Part shown: positions 24,231-33,100 of the stretch, piece by piece
How the letters are laid out: each line of letters starts with the position of its first letter
Position numbering within the stretch: the stretch's first letter is position 1
The notes under the pieces: model-generated
Told to the model about the DNA's origin: nothing
Seen by the model: only the letters and a program-made list of their open reading frames with translations
The model's database searches: none
Position numbers and translations under genes: made by a program
Source of the DNA: Actinomycetota bacterium
GTDB taxonomy: Bacteria > Actinomycetota > Actinomycetes > S36-B12 > UBA10799
Assembly: GCA_020637055.1 (NCBI GenBank)
Contig: JACJWR010000001.1
Location: 62,001 to 126,000, forward strand
Reading direction: 5' to 3'
Length of the DNA stretch: 64,000 nucleotides

Positions 24231-25205
24231 TCAGCGGGCGAGGCCGCCGCGGCGGCCCTCCTTGACGACCTGGCCCATCACCTGCAGCGCGCGGGCGAGG
24301 CGGTAGGAGTTGCTGCCCTCGATCTCGGCGTTGGCGTCGCGGAAATCCTCCGCCGCCATCTGGTACTTGCCCGCGACGATGCGGGTGCGGCACAACTCCG
24401 ACGCCTCGTCCAGCGCCTCGGTGGCCCACTGCGGCAACTGGTAGTCGGCGAAGCCGGCCGGCGGCGGGCCCAGGTGGGCGGCGGCGAGCGGCTCGTACAA
24501 CTCGGCCAGGCTCGCGACCAGTTGGTCCTCGTACTCCGAGGCCACCCGACCCCGGTTGCGCCGCAGCTTCGGATCCAAGGCACCGGCGGCCTCGGCGACG
24601 TCGAAGTCCACCGCAAACCCCTGCTCCGCGGCGAACTGCGCCAGCGCCGCGATAGTCGTCGCCGGATCGGCCAACATCTGCTCGTAGGACACCACCAACG
24701 CCGGCCGATCCTCCAACGCGGCGTAGATCGCCCGGTAGTGCTCCGCACCCAAGGCCAACGACCGCGCGGTGTGCATCCCCGACCGCAGCCGGATCGATGC
24801 GGCCACCGCGCGGGGCGAGCGCACCACCACCACCGCCGGCGAACGCGCCAACAACAGTCGATCCCACAACGGCAGCAGCAGCGAGATGCGCGGATCCTTC
24901 ACGAACCAGTTGGACATCTCGCCGGTGAAGTACGGCAACTGCCGCCGACTCGCCGCCAACTGACGCAGGTCCACCTCACGCCAGTCGTTGGCCCCGAGCC
25001 GCGGCGGTGCCCACCACGCCGAGTCGTAGCGGCCCAGCCACTCGTCGTTGAACTCCACCGTCTCGCGCCACTCGTACAGCCCGCGCGCGTTGCCCGCCTC
25101 GACCTCGTATTCGGTGCCCTCGCCCAGGTTGAGCCCAAGCCGGCACAACACCTCGGCCACCGCGCTGGTGCCCGAGCGGTGCATCCCCACCACCATCAAC
25201 CCCAC
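24231..25205 (-). CDS. Sulfotransferase-family protein
   Basis: A 324-residue protein. VVGMHRSGTSAVAEVL at residues 5-20 is the 5'-phosphosulfate-binding loop, and VVVVRSPRAVAASIRLRSGM near residue 125 is the 3'-phosphate-binding segment of PAPS-dependent sulfotransferases. WFVKDPRISLLLPLW lies between them as in bacterial family members. It probably sulfates a sugar of the surface polysaccharide. The start GTG at 25205 overlaps the end of the GT4 gene by 10 bp. The C-terminal 60 residues, rich in Ala and Glu, are outside the domain. It is the last gene of the 40-24 kb minus-strand run. Confidence 0.85.
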   Translation of the reverse strand: MGLMVVGMHRSGTSAVAEVLCRLGLNLGEGTEYEVEAGNARGLYEWRETVEFNDEWLGRYDSAWWAPPRLGANDWREVDLRQLAASRRQLPYFTGEMSNWFVKDPRISLLLPLWDRLLLARSPAVVVVRSPRAVAASIRLRSGMHTARSLALGAEHYRAIYAALEDRPALVVSYEQMLADPATTIAALAQFAAEQGFAVDFDVAEAAGALDPKLRRNRGRVASEYEDQLVASLAELYEPLAAAHLGPPPAGFADYQLPQWATEALDEASELCRTRIVAGKYQMAAEDFRDANAEIEGSNSYRLARALQVMGQVVKEGRRGGLAR

Positions 25206-26443
25206 GGGTTGCTCCCTTCCTCGTCGGCCACGTCCTGGCCGTGGACCACAGCCCGCAGGTGCCGATCCAAGTCTCTGGTCTGTTCGTCGAGGGTGGCGAT
25301 CCGCACCCCCGACTCGGCCATCCGCGGCACGAACGCCGCCGGATCGTCCAACACCGCATCAATTGCGGCGGCCAAGTGCCGGTAGTCGCCGTCGAGCGGA
25401 ATCACCGTGCCGTTCACGCCGTCCACCATGTGCTCCACGGTGCCGCCGCCGTCGGTGGCGATGGGCCACACTCCGTGCAGCATCGCCTCCCGCACCGTGA
25501 GGCCGTAGGACTCCTTCCACTGCGACGGGAACAGCAGCACGTCGATCGAACCGAAGAAGTCGTCGAGGGTGTCGCGGTTGTAGCCGGGCACGATCTGCAC
25601 GTAGCCGGGCACGTCCCAGTCCTCGTAGCCGAAGCCGTGACCGCCGAGGTTCATCAACCCGTCCACGACCTTCAACTCGTAGTCGCTACGTCGCAACTCG
25701 TTGAAGGCGTCCACGATGTGCTGGTGGCCCTTCACCGGGTGGATGCCGCCGACGAAACCGAAGCGCACCGGGCCGGTGTGGGGCCGGCGCGCCCACCCTT
25801 TCGCCGGCCGGGACACGCCGTTGGCATTGACGAACACCCGCTCGGCGGGCAACCCCGATCCGACCATGAGGTCGCGCCAGAACTCGCTGGGGACCAGCAC
25901 CCGGTCGCAGGCGGTCAAGATTCGGGTGGAGCGCAGTTGCCGCTCGACGTGCGCGCTGGGCGAAGGTACGCAGGTGGCGCAGACGTCGGGGTTGATCCAC
26001 GACTGGCCGCAGAAGGTGCCGTCGCCACGCACCATGAACTGCCGCTCGCACAACCACCAGGCGTCGTGCAGCGTGACCACCGTGCGGAAGCCGAGCCGCT
26101 GCGCCTCCTCCACACACCCCACGCCGAGCATCTGCATGGCGTGGAAATGCACCACGTCCGGTTTGGTGGCCAGCAGAATCTCACCGAACCGTCTGGTGAC
26201 CACCGGGTCGTCGTAGTCGCGCTCCAGCGTCGCCTCGTCGCTGCGGCGGATGGCAAACACCGGCACACCGAGCGCCTCGTAGCGCCGCAGGTGGCCGTGG
26301 TCCAGCCATTCCTCGCTGGAGGCTGCCACCGCCACCACCTCGTGACCCAACCCCATCAGGCGCACCGCAGTCTCCTCGGCCACCAGGGTCGCGCCGCCGA
26401 AGGATTCCGGTGCGAAGTGCACGTTGACGATCATCACCCGCAT
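25196..26443 (-). CDS. GT4-type glycosyltransferase
   Basis: A 415-residue GT-B enzyme. VHFAPESFGGATLVAEETAV at the N-terminus holds the GG acceptor loop. RFGFVGGIHPVKGHQHIVDA opens the C-terminal domain. FPSQWKESYGLTVREAMLHG carries the E-x7-E motif that binds the sugar nucleotide. A cysteine-containing insert (LCERQFMV, FCGQSW and CATCVPS) resembles those in mannosyl- or fucosyl-transferases of capsule clusters. One nucleotide separates its ATG from the stop of the next upstream gene, so they are coupled. Sugar specificity cannot be assigned. Confidence 0.9.
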   Translation of the reverse strand: MRVMIVNVHFAPESFGGATLVAEETAVRLMGLGHEVVAVAASSEEWLDHGHLRRYEALGVPVFAIRRSDEATLERDYDDPVVTRRFGEILLATKPDVVHFHAMQMLGVGCVEEAQRLGFRTVVTLHDAWWLCERQFMVRGDGTFCGQSWINPDVCATCVPSPSAHVERQLRSTRILTACDRVLVPSEFWRDLMVGSGLPAERVFVNANGVSRPAKGWARRPHTGPVRFGFVGGIHPVKGHQHIVDAFNELRRSDYELKVVDGLMNLGGHGFGYEDWDVPGYVQIVPGYNRDTLDDFFGSIDVLLFPSQWKESYGLTVREAMLHGVWPIATDGGGTVEHMVDGVNGTVIPLDGDYRHLAAAIDAVLDDPAAFVPRMAESGVRIATLDEQTRDLDRHLRAVVHGQDVADEEGSNPWG

Positions 26444-26444
26444 G

Positions 26445-27734
26445 TCAGTTCGCCACCTTCACGCCGAACGCCGACAGCATCGCGGCGGCCTGGTCCGCGA
26501 TCGGCCCGGCGACGTCCCATCGGGCGACGTCGGCCCTGGCCACCTGACCCACGCGGGCCCGGAGTTCGGCATCGGTGACGAGGCGCGTCAACACCTCGTG
26601 CCACTGCGCCTGACCGTCGGCGATGAATCCGGTCCGGCCGTCGTCGATGTAGTTGCCGTACACCGTCGGCGAGGCCACCAACGGCAACCGCACCAAACCG
26701 GCCTCGGCGTATTTCACCTGACTCTTGAAGTGGTTGAACTCGACGTCGAGCAACGGGGCGAGTGCGATGTCCGCGTGGGCGAACTCCCACAGGTATTCGC
26801 CCTGCGGCAAGATCGGCACCCGTTCGATGCGATCGGCGAATCGGATCAGAGTCGGCGGCGGAGCAACCGGGCCGAAGAGGCGCAACTGCACATTCGGATG
26901 TTCGGCAAGGATGCGGGACAGCGCTGGCGCGGCCACGGCGAGGTCGGCGTCATGGGCGCGGGATCCGGAGCCGTAGCCGATCACCACCCGACCGTCCTTG
27001 CCACGCGGGATCTTGCCCGAGGCCAGGTCGTGGTCGATGCCACGCGAGATCGACCACATCGACGCGTCGATGCCGTTCTCGATCACCGCCGAACCGACCC
27101 GGGCCGCGCCCGTCGCCGACCCCAGGTGTGCGGCCATGTCGTCGGCGAGCGGCTGGGTGGACGAGATCACCCCGTCGCACACCGCCAGCGCTTCGGCGTA
27201 GTCCGCGGCGCCGGCGATCACCGCCTTGCGCAGGTCGGCGGGCAATGTGGCGAGGTTGGGATTCGCACCCACAAGATCCTGCCGGTAGACGATGTCGTCG
27301 GCCTCGTACACCACCGGGATGCGCAGCCGGCGTGCCTCCACGATGACGTCCTGCAGCAGCATCGACATCGGCTGCCGGTAGATGATCAGCAGGCTGGCCA
27401 GTTGCACCGCCGAGAGCACCTCGGCGCTCGACGTCGGACGCACCACCACGAAGGGAATCCCCTTGGCCCCGAAGGCTTCCCGTTTCTGCTGCACCCGGTA
27501 GTGCCAGCACTGCGGCGGCTCGACGTCGGCCAGCATCACCACCGCACCGCGGTAGACGCCGGGGCTGATCGGCAGCGGCGGGGTGGCCTCGGCCCGCACC
27601 CGCCGCTTCTCCATGAAGTCGACGGCCTTGATCACCAGCCCGCGGACACCGCCGTCGCGCCACGCCTCCAGGCTCTTCTCGGCCGCCCACCGGGCGTTGC
27701 CGGGGCGCAGCATCTCGAGTCGACTCACAGCCAC
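26445..27734 (-). CDS. Glycosyltransferase (GT4-like, divergent N-terminal half)
   Basis: A 429-residue protein. The C-terminal part VVIGYGSGSRAHDADLAVAA, RLFGPVAPPPTL, ADIALAPLLDVEFNHFKSQV and KYAEAGLVRLPLVAS is typical of GT-B transferases that act in O-antigen and cell-wall glycan loci. The N-terminal domain contains LLIIYRQPMSMLLQDVIVEA and VVYEADDIVYR, a recurring E-x-D-D motif in this group. The start is a GTG at 27734 that overlaps the RgpF-like gene by 10 bp; a second GTG at 27728 is possible. The donor sugar is unknown. Confidence 0.82.
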   Translation of the reverse strand: MAVSRLEMLRPGNARWAAEKSLEAWRDGGVRGLVIKAVDFMEKRRVRAEATPPLPISPGVYRGAVVMLADVEPPQCWHYRVQQKREAFGAKGIPFVVVRPTSSAEVLSAVQLASLLIIYRQPMSMLLQDVIVEARRLRIPVVYEADDIVYRQDLVGANPNLATLPADLRKAVIAGAADYAEALAVCDGVISSTQPLADDMAAHLGSATGAARVGSAVIENGIDASMWSISRGIDHDLASGKIPRGKDGRVVIGYGSGSRAHDADLAVAAPALSRILAEHPNVQLRLFGPVAPPPTLIRFADRIERVPILPQGEYLWEFAHADIALAPLLDVEFNHFKSQVKYAEAGLVRLPLVASPTVYGNYIDDGRTGFIADGQAQWHEVLTRLVTDAELRARVGQVARADVARWDVAGPIADQAAAMLSAFGVKVAN

Positions 27735-28564
27735 TCACCCACGTCTTCTCCGAACTTCTCCGCGATCACCGCAGCCACCTGGTCGCCGTCGCGGATCTCC
27801 GGCGGCGGGTTGGTCGCGATCTCGCGTTTGACGAACGGGAAGCCGAAGTCCAGCAGCCGCCGCCACCCGAACGACGCCGGATTGAAGCCCTCGTTGACCA
27901 CCAGGCCGAACGGGAAGCCGACCCCGACCGAATAGCCGTAGCGCCGCCAGTAGCGCATGGCGCCAACCTCGTAGCGCTTGATGATGTGCGCCTTGGATCG
28001 CTCGATCCGAATCCCCCGCCAGAAATCACGCAACGCGGGTTCGGCCAACACTCCCCCACGGTATCCCACCCAGTAGCTCTGGACGTGGTGCGCAATGTGG
28101 GTCGAATCCATCAGCCCCCAGATGTCGTAGGGCTCGGTGTCGAATCGGGTCATGATCGGTGAGATGGTGCGGAACGGACCCACCAGACTGTCGTTGCACA
28201 GCAACACCCGCTCGGCGGCCGCCAACCGGGGGAAGGCGGCCATCGCGGCGGCCCAGGATCCGAAGTCGTAGCCGATGTTGGGGCGCCGGTACACCGACAG
28301 CCCCGGCGGCGCGCCGCCCGCACCCGGCCAGCGCAGCGGTTCGACCAACTCCGAGGAACTCATGATGAGGACGCGATAGTCGGCGGCGAGCAGTTCGCCG
28401 ACCAACGTGCGCACGGACCGGTTCAACTCGGCGCGGGCGGTGAAGTGGGCCATCACCGCGACGCGGTCGAAGGTGGCGTCCGCGGGCAGATCGTCGCCGA
28501 ACTCGAACCGGGGTGGGGCCGCAACGTCGAGTACGCGGGGCAAGAATCGCCGCGGCGGCATCAT
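27725..28564 (-). CDS. RgpF-like rhamnan synthesis protein
   Basis: From the ATG at 28564 the protein has 279 residues. The segments VAVMAHFTARAELNRSV, RRPNIGYDFGSWAAAM, VLLCNDSLVGPF, YDIWGLMDSTHIAHHVQSYW and FPFGLVVNEGFNPASFGWRR follow the RgpF/rhamnan-synthesis F family. Members act as glycosyltransferases on rhamnose-rich polymers. The dTDP-rhamnose genes downstream on the map support rhamnose in this glycan. The ATG overlaps the stop of the WecG-like gene by 4 bp, so the longer upstream frame is rejected. DNA context suggests co-translation with both neighbours. Confidence 0.85.
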   Translation of the reverse strand: MMPPRRFLPRVLDVAAPPRFEFGDDLPADATFDRVAVMAHFTARAELNRSVRTLVGELLAADYRVLIMSSSELVEPLRWPGAGGAPPGLSVYRRPNIGYDFGSWAAAMAAFPRLAAAERVLLCNDSLVGPFRTISPIMTRFDTEPYDIWGLMDSTHIAHHVQSYWVGYRGGVLAEPALRDFWRGIRIERSKAHIIKRYEVGAMRYWRRYGYSVGVGFPFGLVVNEGFNPASFGWRRLLDFGFPFVKREIATNPPPEIRDGDQVAAVIAEKFGEDVGEWL

Positions 28565-29373
28565 GGCGGCGACCCCGGACGGGGAGGTTTCACCGGCCTC
28601 GAGCGCCAGGCGCTGACGACAAATCGGGGGTTGCCCCACAGGTAGCGTTTGCCCAACCGGCGGGGTTCGGTGCCCAGCCGGTAGGCCCATTCAAGCCCCG
28701 AGCGCTGCACCCATCGAGGCGCCTGCGATTTGGCGCCGGCGAGGAAGTCGAAGGCGGCGCCGACGGCCATCGCCACCACCGGCAGCGATGCCGCGATCCG
28801 GGCCACCTCCCAATCCTGCTTCGGGGTGCCCAATCCGACCCAGACGATCTGCGCACCCGAGGCACGGATCCGCTGATCCTGACTGCGCCTTTCGTCGTCG
28901 GTGAGCGGGCGGTAGGGCGGCGATTCGGCACCGGCGATCACCGCCGTCGGCCAGCGCTCGGCGATCGCGCGCTGCAACTCGGCCAACACCTCCGGCGAGC
29001 CGCCGAGCAGGTAGTGGCGCGGGCCGGATTCGTCGGATCCGGCCAGCACCCCCTCCATCACGTCGGGGCCGTACACCCGCTGCCACTCCTCGGCCAGTTC
29101 CGGATAGAACCGACGACCCGCCCAGGCCACCGGCATGCCGTCGGTGAACACCGCGGCGGATTCCGAACTGAACAGGGAGGCGTAGCCGCGATCGTCGTCG
29201 GCGAGCGCCACGGTGTAGGCGTTGGCGAAGTGCACCGGCACCCCGGCGTGGTCGTCACCCACCACCGCCGCCGCCTGCAACACGGCCTGCACGGCCTGCT
29301 CCAACGGAGCCACCCGGAACGGGATCGGACCGACTGTGCGGCGCGGCAACTCGCGCAGCACCATGGTGCTCAC
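28561..29373 (-). CDS. WecG/TagA/CpsF-family glycosyltransferase (GT26)
   Basis: A 270-residue protein if started at GTG 29373, which overlaps the fucose-synthase stop as GTGA; ATG at 29364 is the alternative. VHFANAYTVALADDDRGYAS, FTDGMPVAWAGR, HYLLGGSPEVLAELQ, IVWVGLGTPKQDWEVARIA and AVGAAFDFLAGAK, ending AYRLGTEPRR, are the ordered GT26 motifs. These enzymes add the second sugar (often ManNAc or a uronic acid) to an undecaprenyl-linked primer. This indicates that the glycan of this cluster is built on a polyprenyl carrier. Confidence 0.92.
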   Translation of the reverse strand: MSTMVLRELPRRTVGPIPFRVAPLEQAVQAVLQAAAVVGDDHAGVPVHFANAYTVALADDDRGYASLFSSESAAVFTDGMPVAWAGRRFYPELAEEWQRVYGPDVMEGVLAGSDESGPRHYLLGGSPEVLAELQRAIAERWPTAVIAGAESPPYRPLTDDERRSQDQRIRASGAQIVWVGLGTPKQDWEVARIAASLPVVAMAVGAAFDFLAGAKSQAPRWVQRSGLEWAYRLGTEPRRLGKRYLWGNPRFVVSAWRSRPVKPPRPGSPP

Positions 29374-30335
29374 GTCTCGCCCGTCCGGCCGTCCCCCTGC
29401 TCCAGATACCACCGGTAGGTGCTCGCGATCCCATCCCGCAGGCTCACCTGCGGGCGCCACCCGAGGGCGAGCAGCCGGGAGACGTCGAGCAGTTTGCGCG
29501 GCGTGCCGTCGGGTTTGCCGGTGTCCCAGCGCACCTCACCCTCGTAGCCGACCACGTCGGCGATGGTGGCGGCGAGTTCGGCGATCGTGACGTCGGTGCC
29601 GGTGCCGATGTTGATGGTCTCCGGATCGTCGTAGTGGCCCAGCAGGTGCACCACCGCCGAAGCGACGTCGTCGGTGTGCAGGAACTCCCGTCGTGGGGTG
29701 CCGGTGCCCCACAACGTGACCGGGTCACCGCTGAGTTTGGCCTCGTGGAACTTGCGGATCATCGCGGGCAACACGTGGGAGGTGCGCAGATCGAAGTTGT
29801 CGCCCGGGCCGTAGAGGTTGGTGGGCATGGCCGAGATCCACGCCCGGCCGTATTGCTCGCGGTAAGCCTGCACCCCGATGATGCCGGCAATCTTGGCGAT
29901 CGCGTAGGCCTGGTTGGTGGGTTCCAGCGGGCCGGTGAGCAGGGAAGACTCACGGATCGGCTGGTCGGCGAACTTGGGATAGATGCAGGACGATCCGAGG
30001 AAGAGCAACCGCGGCACTTCGGCGTTGTGGGCGGCGGCGAACAGGTTGGTCTGGATCCGCAGGTTGTCTTCCAGGAAGTCCACCGGCTGGGTCGAGTTGG
30101 CGAGGATGCCGCCGACGCGCGCAGCCGCATCAACCACCACCGCCGGGCGCACGGTGGCCAGTGCGTCGGCTGCGGCATCCCGGTCGGTGAGATCGACCTC
30201 GGACGAGCGGAAGCCGACCAGGTTGGTGAAACCGGCAGCCGCAAGCGCGCGCCACACCGCCGAACCGACCAGACCGTGGTGGCCCGCGACGTAGATCGGC
30301 GCGTCCTGGGAGGGCAGCAGGGTCTCGGAAGTCAC
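29370..30335 (-). CDS. fcl: GDP-L-fucose synthase (GMER)
   Basis: A 321-residue NADP-dependent epimerase/reductase, the usual family length. YVAGHHGLVGSAVWRAL is the nucleotide-binding GxxGxxG, LFLGSSCIYPKFADQPI gives the catalytic Ser and Cys, and TNQAYAIAKIAG gives the Tyr-x3-Lys. SAMPTNLYGPGDNFDL is the family's conserved block. It converts GDP-4-keto-6-deoxymannose to GDP-L-fucose. Its usual partner gmd (GDP-mannose 4,6-dehydratase) is not in the window, so the substrate must come from elsewhere or the enzyme works on another keto-sugar. GTG 30335 overlaps the methyltransferase stop by 4 bp. Confidence 0.93.
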   Translation of the reverse strand: MTSETLLPSQDAPIYVAGHHGLVGSAVWRALAAAGFTNLVGFRSSEVDLTDRDAAADALATVRPAVVVDAAARVGGILANSTQPVDFLEDNLRIQTNLFAAAHNAEVPRLLFLGSSCIYPKFADQPIRESSLLTGPLEPTNQAYAIAKIAGIIGVQAYREQYGRAWISAMPTNLYGPGDNFDLRTSHVLPAMIRKFHEAKLSGDPVTLWGTGTPRREFLHTDDVASAVVHLLGHYDDPETINIGTGTDVTIAELAATIADVVGYEGEVRWDTGKPDGTPRKLLDVSRLLALGWRPQVSLRDGIASTYRWYLEQGDGRTGET

Positions 30336-31645
30336 GGCCTGGGACCTCCCTCGGCGCCGCCGGGTTTCATCCGACGCAACGGTTTGGTGACCTTCCACGA
30401 GACACTCTCGGCCACCTCGGCCAGGTCGGCCTGGGCCTGCGCGGCCTGGGCCAGCGCGGCGTCCCGCTCGGCCTGCAACGCCGCGATGCGGGCGTCGTAT
30501 TCGACCCGCTGGGCCTCGGCGGCGGCCGCGATCCGGCTGCGGTCCTCATCGACGAGTCGGCGGTCGGTGCGGAACAGTTCGGTTTCCGACTCGGCTCCGG
30601 CCAGCGCCCCACGGTAGGCGAGCAACATCGACTCGCTGATCCGATCCGCTGCCACGAACGAACCCGTGCCGACCACCTCGCAGAACGGCGGCAGGTGGCG
30701 GCCGGCGTCGAGCACCACCATCGAGTCGTACACGTGGATGCCGGTGACCCGGCGGGTCCATTGGCCCAGGTCGGCGTCGCGGGAGTGGTGGTAGGCGTTG
30801 AGGTCGTCCACCCGGGCTTTGACCCATTCCATGAACGACTCCGGATGGTCCTGGTAGGGCTCCCAGTAGCTGGTGTGGGTGTCCTCGACGATGTAGACGC
30901 CGCCATCGTTCAGGGCGCCGAACAGGTGCTCGATGGCGGTGATCTGCTGTCGCATCGAGTGGCCGCCGTCGTCGATGATCACGTCGAACGGACCCTGCTC
31001 GGCCACCAACCGGGCGAGGAACTCCGGATCGGTCTGATCGCCGATCAGAACCTCGAACCGGTCGGCGCAGACGGCCGCGGATTCCGCGCCGATGTCCACA
31101 CCCACCAGTTCAGCTTGCGGTCCCAGCAGGTACCGAAGCTGATCGAGGCCGCCGCCGTGGAACACCCCGATTTCCAGCACCTTCACCGGCTTGCCGACGT
31201 AGCGGGCCAGGGTGGCGGCGTAGACGTCGAAGTAGTGGATCCACTTGTCGAACGGTTGCCAGGCCTTGTTCGCGGTGAAGCGGGAGTAGAGCGGATTGTG
31301 GGAGTACTCCTCCCAATCCCGCCCCAGGTAGAAGGCGGCGCGGTAGCACTCGATGACGTCCGGGTTGAGCGCCGGTCCGAGGCTGCGCAACTCGTCGCCG
31401 ACGCGTTCGGCGATCCGCGCAGGAGCATCGCCGGAGGTGAGCGCGTCAGCCAACCGGTCGCGCAGCGCATCGTCCCACTCGTCGTCGGACTCGCGCACCA
31501 ACGGCACCGCCTGCGCAGCCTGACCCGCCACGAGCAGCGTGAGCACCGACACCACCGTCGGACTCGGTGGTGTCATCGCATCGATCATGCGTTGCACGCC
31601 TGCCACCCGCGGCGTCCCGTCGGGAGTCTGACTCTCGTCGGTCAC
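30332..31645 (-). CDS. SAM-dependent methyltransferase with C-terminal coiled coil
   Basis: A 437-residue protein. VKVLEIGVFHGGGLDQLRYL near residue 155 is the SAM-binding motif I, ELVGVDIG is motif II, and FDVIIDDGGHSMRQQ is the metal/acidic motif seen in macrocin-O-methyltransferase/CmcI-like enzymes. Residues about 375-425 form an Ala/Glu-rich helix (RIAAAAEAQRVEYDARIAAL and onward) likely to be a coiled coil, followed by a basic tail. In Wzt-type export loci such tails can link a chain-terminating methyltransferase to its partner, so it may cap the polymer. That role is inferred only from context. GTGA overlap with the ABC ATPase gene. Confidence 0.85.
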   Translation of the reverse strand: MTDESQTPDGTPRVAGVQRMIDAMTPPSPTVVSVLTLLVAGQAAQAVPLVRESDDEWDDALRDRLADALTSGDAPARIAERVGDELRSLGPALNPDVIECYRAAFYLGRDWEEYSHNPLYSRFTANKAWQPFDKWIHYFDVYAATLARYVGKPVKVLEIGVFHGGGLDQLRYLLGPQAELVGVDIGAESAAVCADRFEVLIGDQTDPEFLARLVAEQGPFDVIIDDGGHSMRQQITAIEHLFGALNDGGVYIVEDTHTSYWEPYQDHPESFMEWVKARVDDLNAYHHSRDADLGQWTRRVTGIHVYDSMVVLDAGRHLPPFCEVVGTGSFVAADRISESMLLAYRGALAGAESETELFRTDRRLVDEDRSRIAAAAEAQRVEYDARIAALQAERDAALAQAAQAQADLAEVAESVSWKVTKPLRRMKPGGAEGGPRP

Positions 31646-33000
31646 GGTGCGCCTCCACCCAGTCCGAGGCCGAGATTCTCCCCGACGGTGCCGCGTTTGG
31701 GTGCGTTCGGCAGCGCCTCGGCGAAGTCTCGGCCGATCTGGTCCGGGGCCGGGATCACCAGCGAGCCATCGGTGGCCGGACTGCCGCCGGGCACCGTGAA
31801 CGGTTCGGTCCAGGTGCCGGGGAAGAGCATCATGCCGGGTTCGTCGGACGAGCCGGTGCGCACCCGCATCTCGAACGCGCGGTCCATGAAGTCCACGAAG
31901 TCGCCGTAGGAGACGATCGCGGTGCTCACCGTGTAGGAGCCGGCGGCGAGCAGCACCTCCGGCATGTGGAAGTCGATGTGGCCCACACCCGGGGTGATGG
32001 TGCGCGAACCCTCCCGGCCGGAGTTGGGTCCGGACACGTTGGCGCCGAGCTCGTTGAAGAACCCCAGGCCGAAGATCACGTCCTCCATGGTGCCGGTGGC
32101 GTTGAAGTACATCCGGATCACACCCGGTTTGCCGGAGATCAGGAAGTTCACCGGCTCGCCGGACTCGTCGAGCAGTTCCAGCGCGGTGACCCGGATCTCC
32201 CCGCTACCGCGCCTGGGCTGCACCGTGGACTCTTCCACCGGGGCACCGGAGTTGCGCTGCGCCTCGGCCGCGTTGACCTTGCGCATGTAGGCGTCGACGA
32301 CCTGCCGGGAGGGTCCGAGTTCCTGCACCTCACCGTGGTCGAGCCACATGGCGACGTCGCACCGGTCGGTCACCAAACCCATCGAGTGGGTGACGATCAC
32401 GATCGTCGAGCCGCGCCGGCGCAGCATCGCGATGTAGTCGAAGCACTTGCGCTGGAAGTCCTCGTCACCGACTGCGATGACCTCGTCGATCACGAGGATC
32501 TCCGGATCGACCTTGACCGCCACGGCGAAGCCGAGTCGCACGTACATACCGGAGGAATAGGTCTTCACCGGGGAATCGATGAACTGGCCGAGGTCGGCGA
32601 ATTCGATGATGTCGTCCATGGCCGCGTCGATCTGCTTGCGGCTCAGACCCAGGATGGAGGCGTTGAGCACGATGTTCTCGCGGCCGGTGAGTTCGCCGTG
32701 GAAACCGGCGCCGAGTTCGAGCAGCGCGGAGAGTTTGCCGTTGACCACCACCCGGCCGGCCGTCGGCCGATAGATGCCGGCGATCACCTTCAACGCGGTG
32801 GACTTGCCGGAACCGTTGTGGCCGATGATGCCGAACATCGAACCTTTGGGAACGTCGAAGGTGGCGTCCTTGAGCGCCCAGAATTCCTGGCCCTTGTTGC
32901 CCCGACCGCGGACCACACGTTCTTTCAGCGAGGTGCGGCGCTCGGGCGCGAGCCGGAACATCTTCGATAGTTCCTGCGCCCGAATGGCGATCTCGCTCAT
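31642..33000 (-). CDS. wzt: Polysaccharide ABC transporter ATPase, Wzt type with C-terminal glycan-binding domain (copy 1)
   Basis: A 452-residue protein; ATG 33000 has GGAGG 8 nt upstream, better than the TTG at 33003. IIGHNGSGKSTALK is Walker A, VKTYSSGMYVRLGFAVAV the signature, ILVIDEVIAVGD Walker B and IVIVTHSM the His switch. These are the TagH/Wzt-class ABC motifs. From about residue 270 to 430 a beta-rich domain (GEIRVTALELLDESGEPVNF and onward) matches Wzt_C, which recognises the capped end of the O-polysaccharide. It energises export of the finished lipid-linked glycan. Its N-terminal half closely resembles the second Wzt at 38941-40239. Confidence 0.95.
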   Translation of the reverse strand: MSEIAIRAQELSKMFRLAPERRTSLKERVVRGRGNKGQEFWALKDATFDVPKGSMFGIIGHNGSGKSTALKVIAGIYRPTAGRVVVNGKLSALLELGAGFHGELTGRENIVLNASILGLSRKQIDAAMDDIIEFADLGQFIDSPVKTYSSGMYVRLGFAVAVKVDPEILVIDEVIAVGDEDFQRKCFDYIAMLRRRGSTIVIVTHSMGLVTDRCDVAMWLDHGEVQELGPSRQVVDAYMRKVNAAEAQRNSGAPVEESTVQPRRGSGEIRVTALELLDESGEPVNFLISGKPGVIRMYFNATGTMEDVIFGLGFFNELGANVSGPNSGREGSRTITPGVGHIDFHMPEVLLAAGSYTVSTAIVSYGDFVDFMDRAFEMRVRTGSSDEPGMMLFPGTWTEPFTVPGGSPATDGSLVIPAPDQIGRDFAEALPNAPKRGTVGENLGLGLGGGAP

Positions 33001-33100
33001 CAAGCCTCCGTCGGAATCCCTGTGCGCCGGACCGGCGGCGTCACCTCGTGCTCCGGAGTCTAGTGCGGCGAGTCACCGGCGGGCTCCAGGACGCTCGCGT

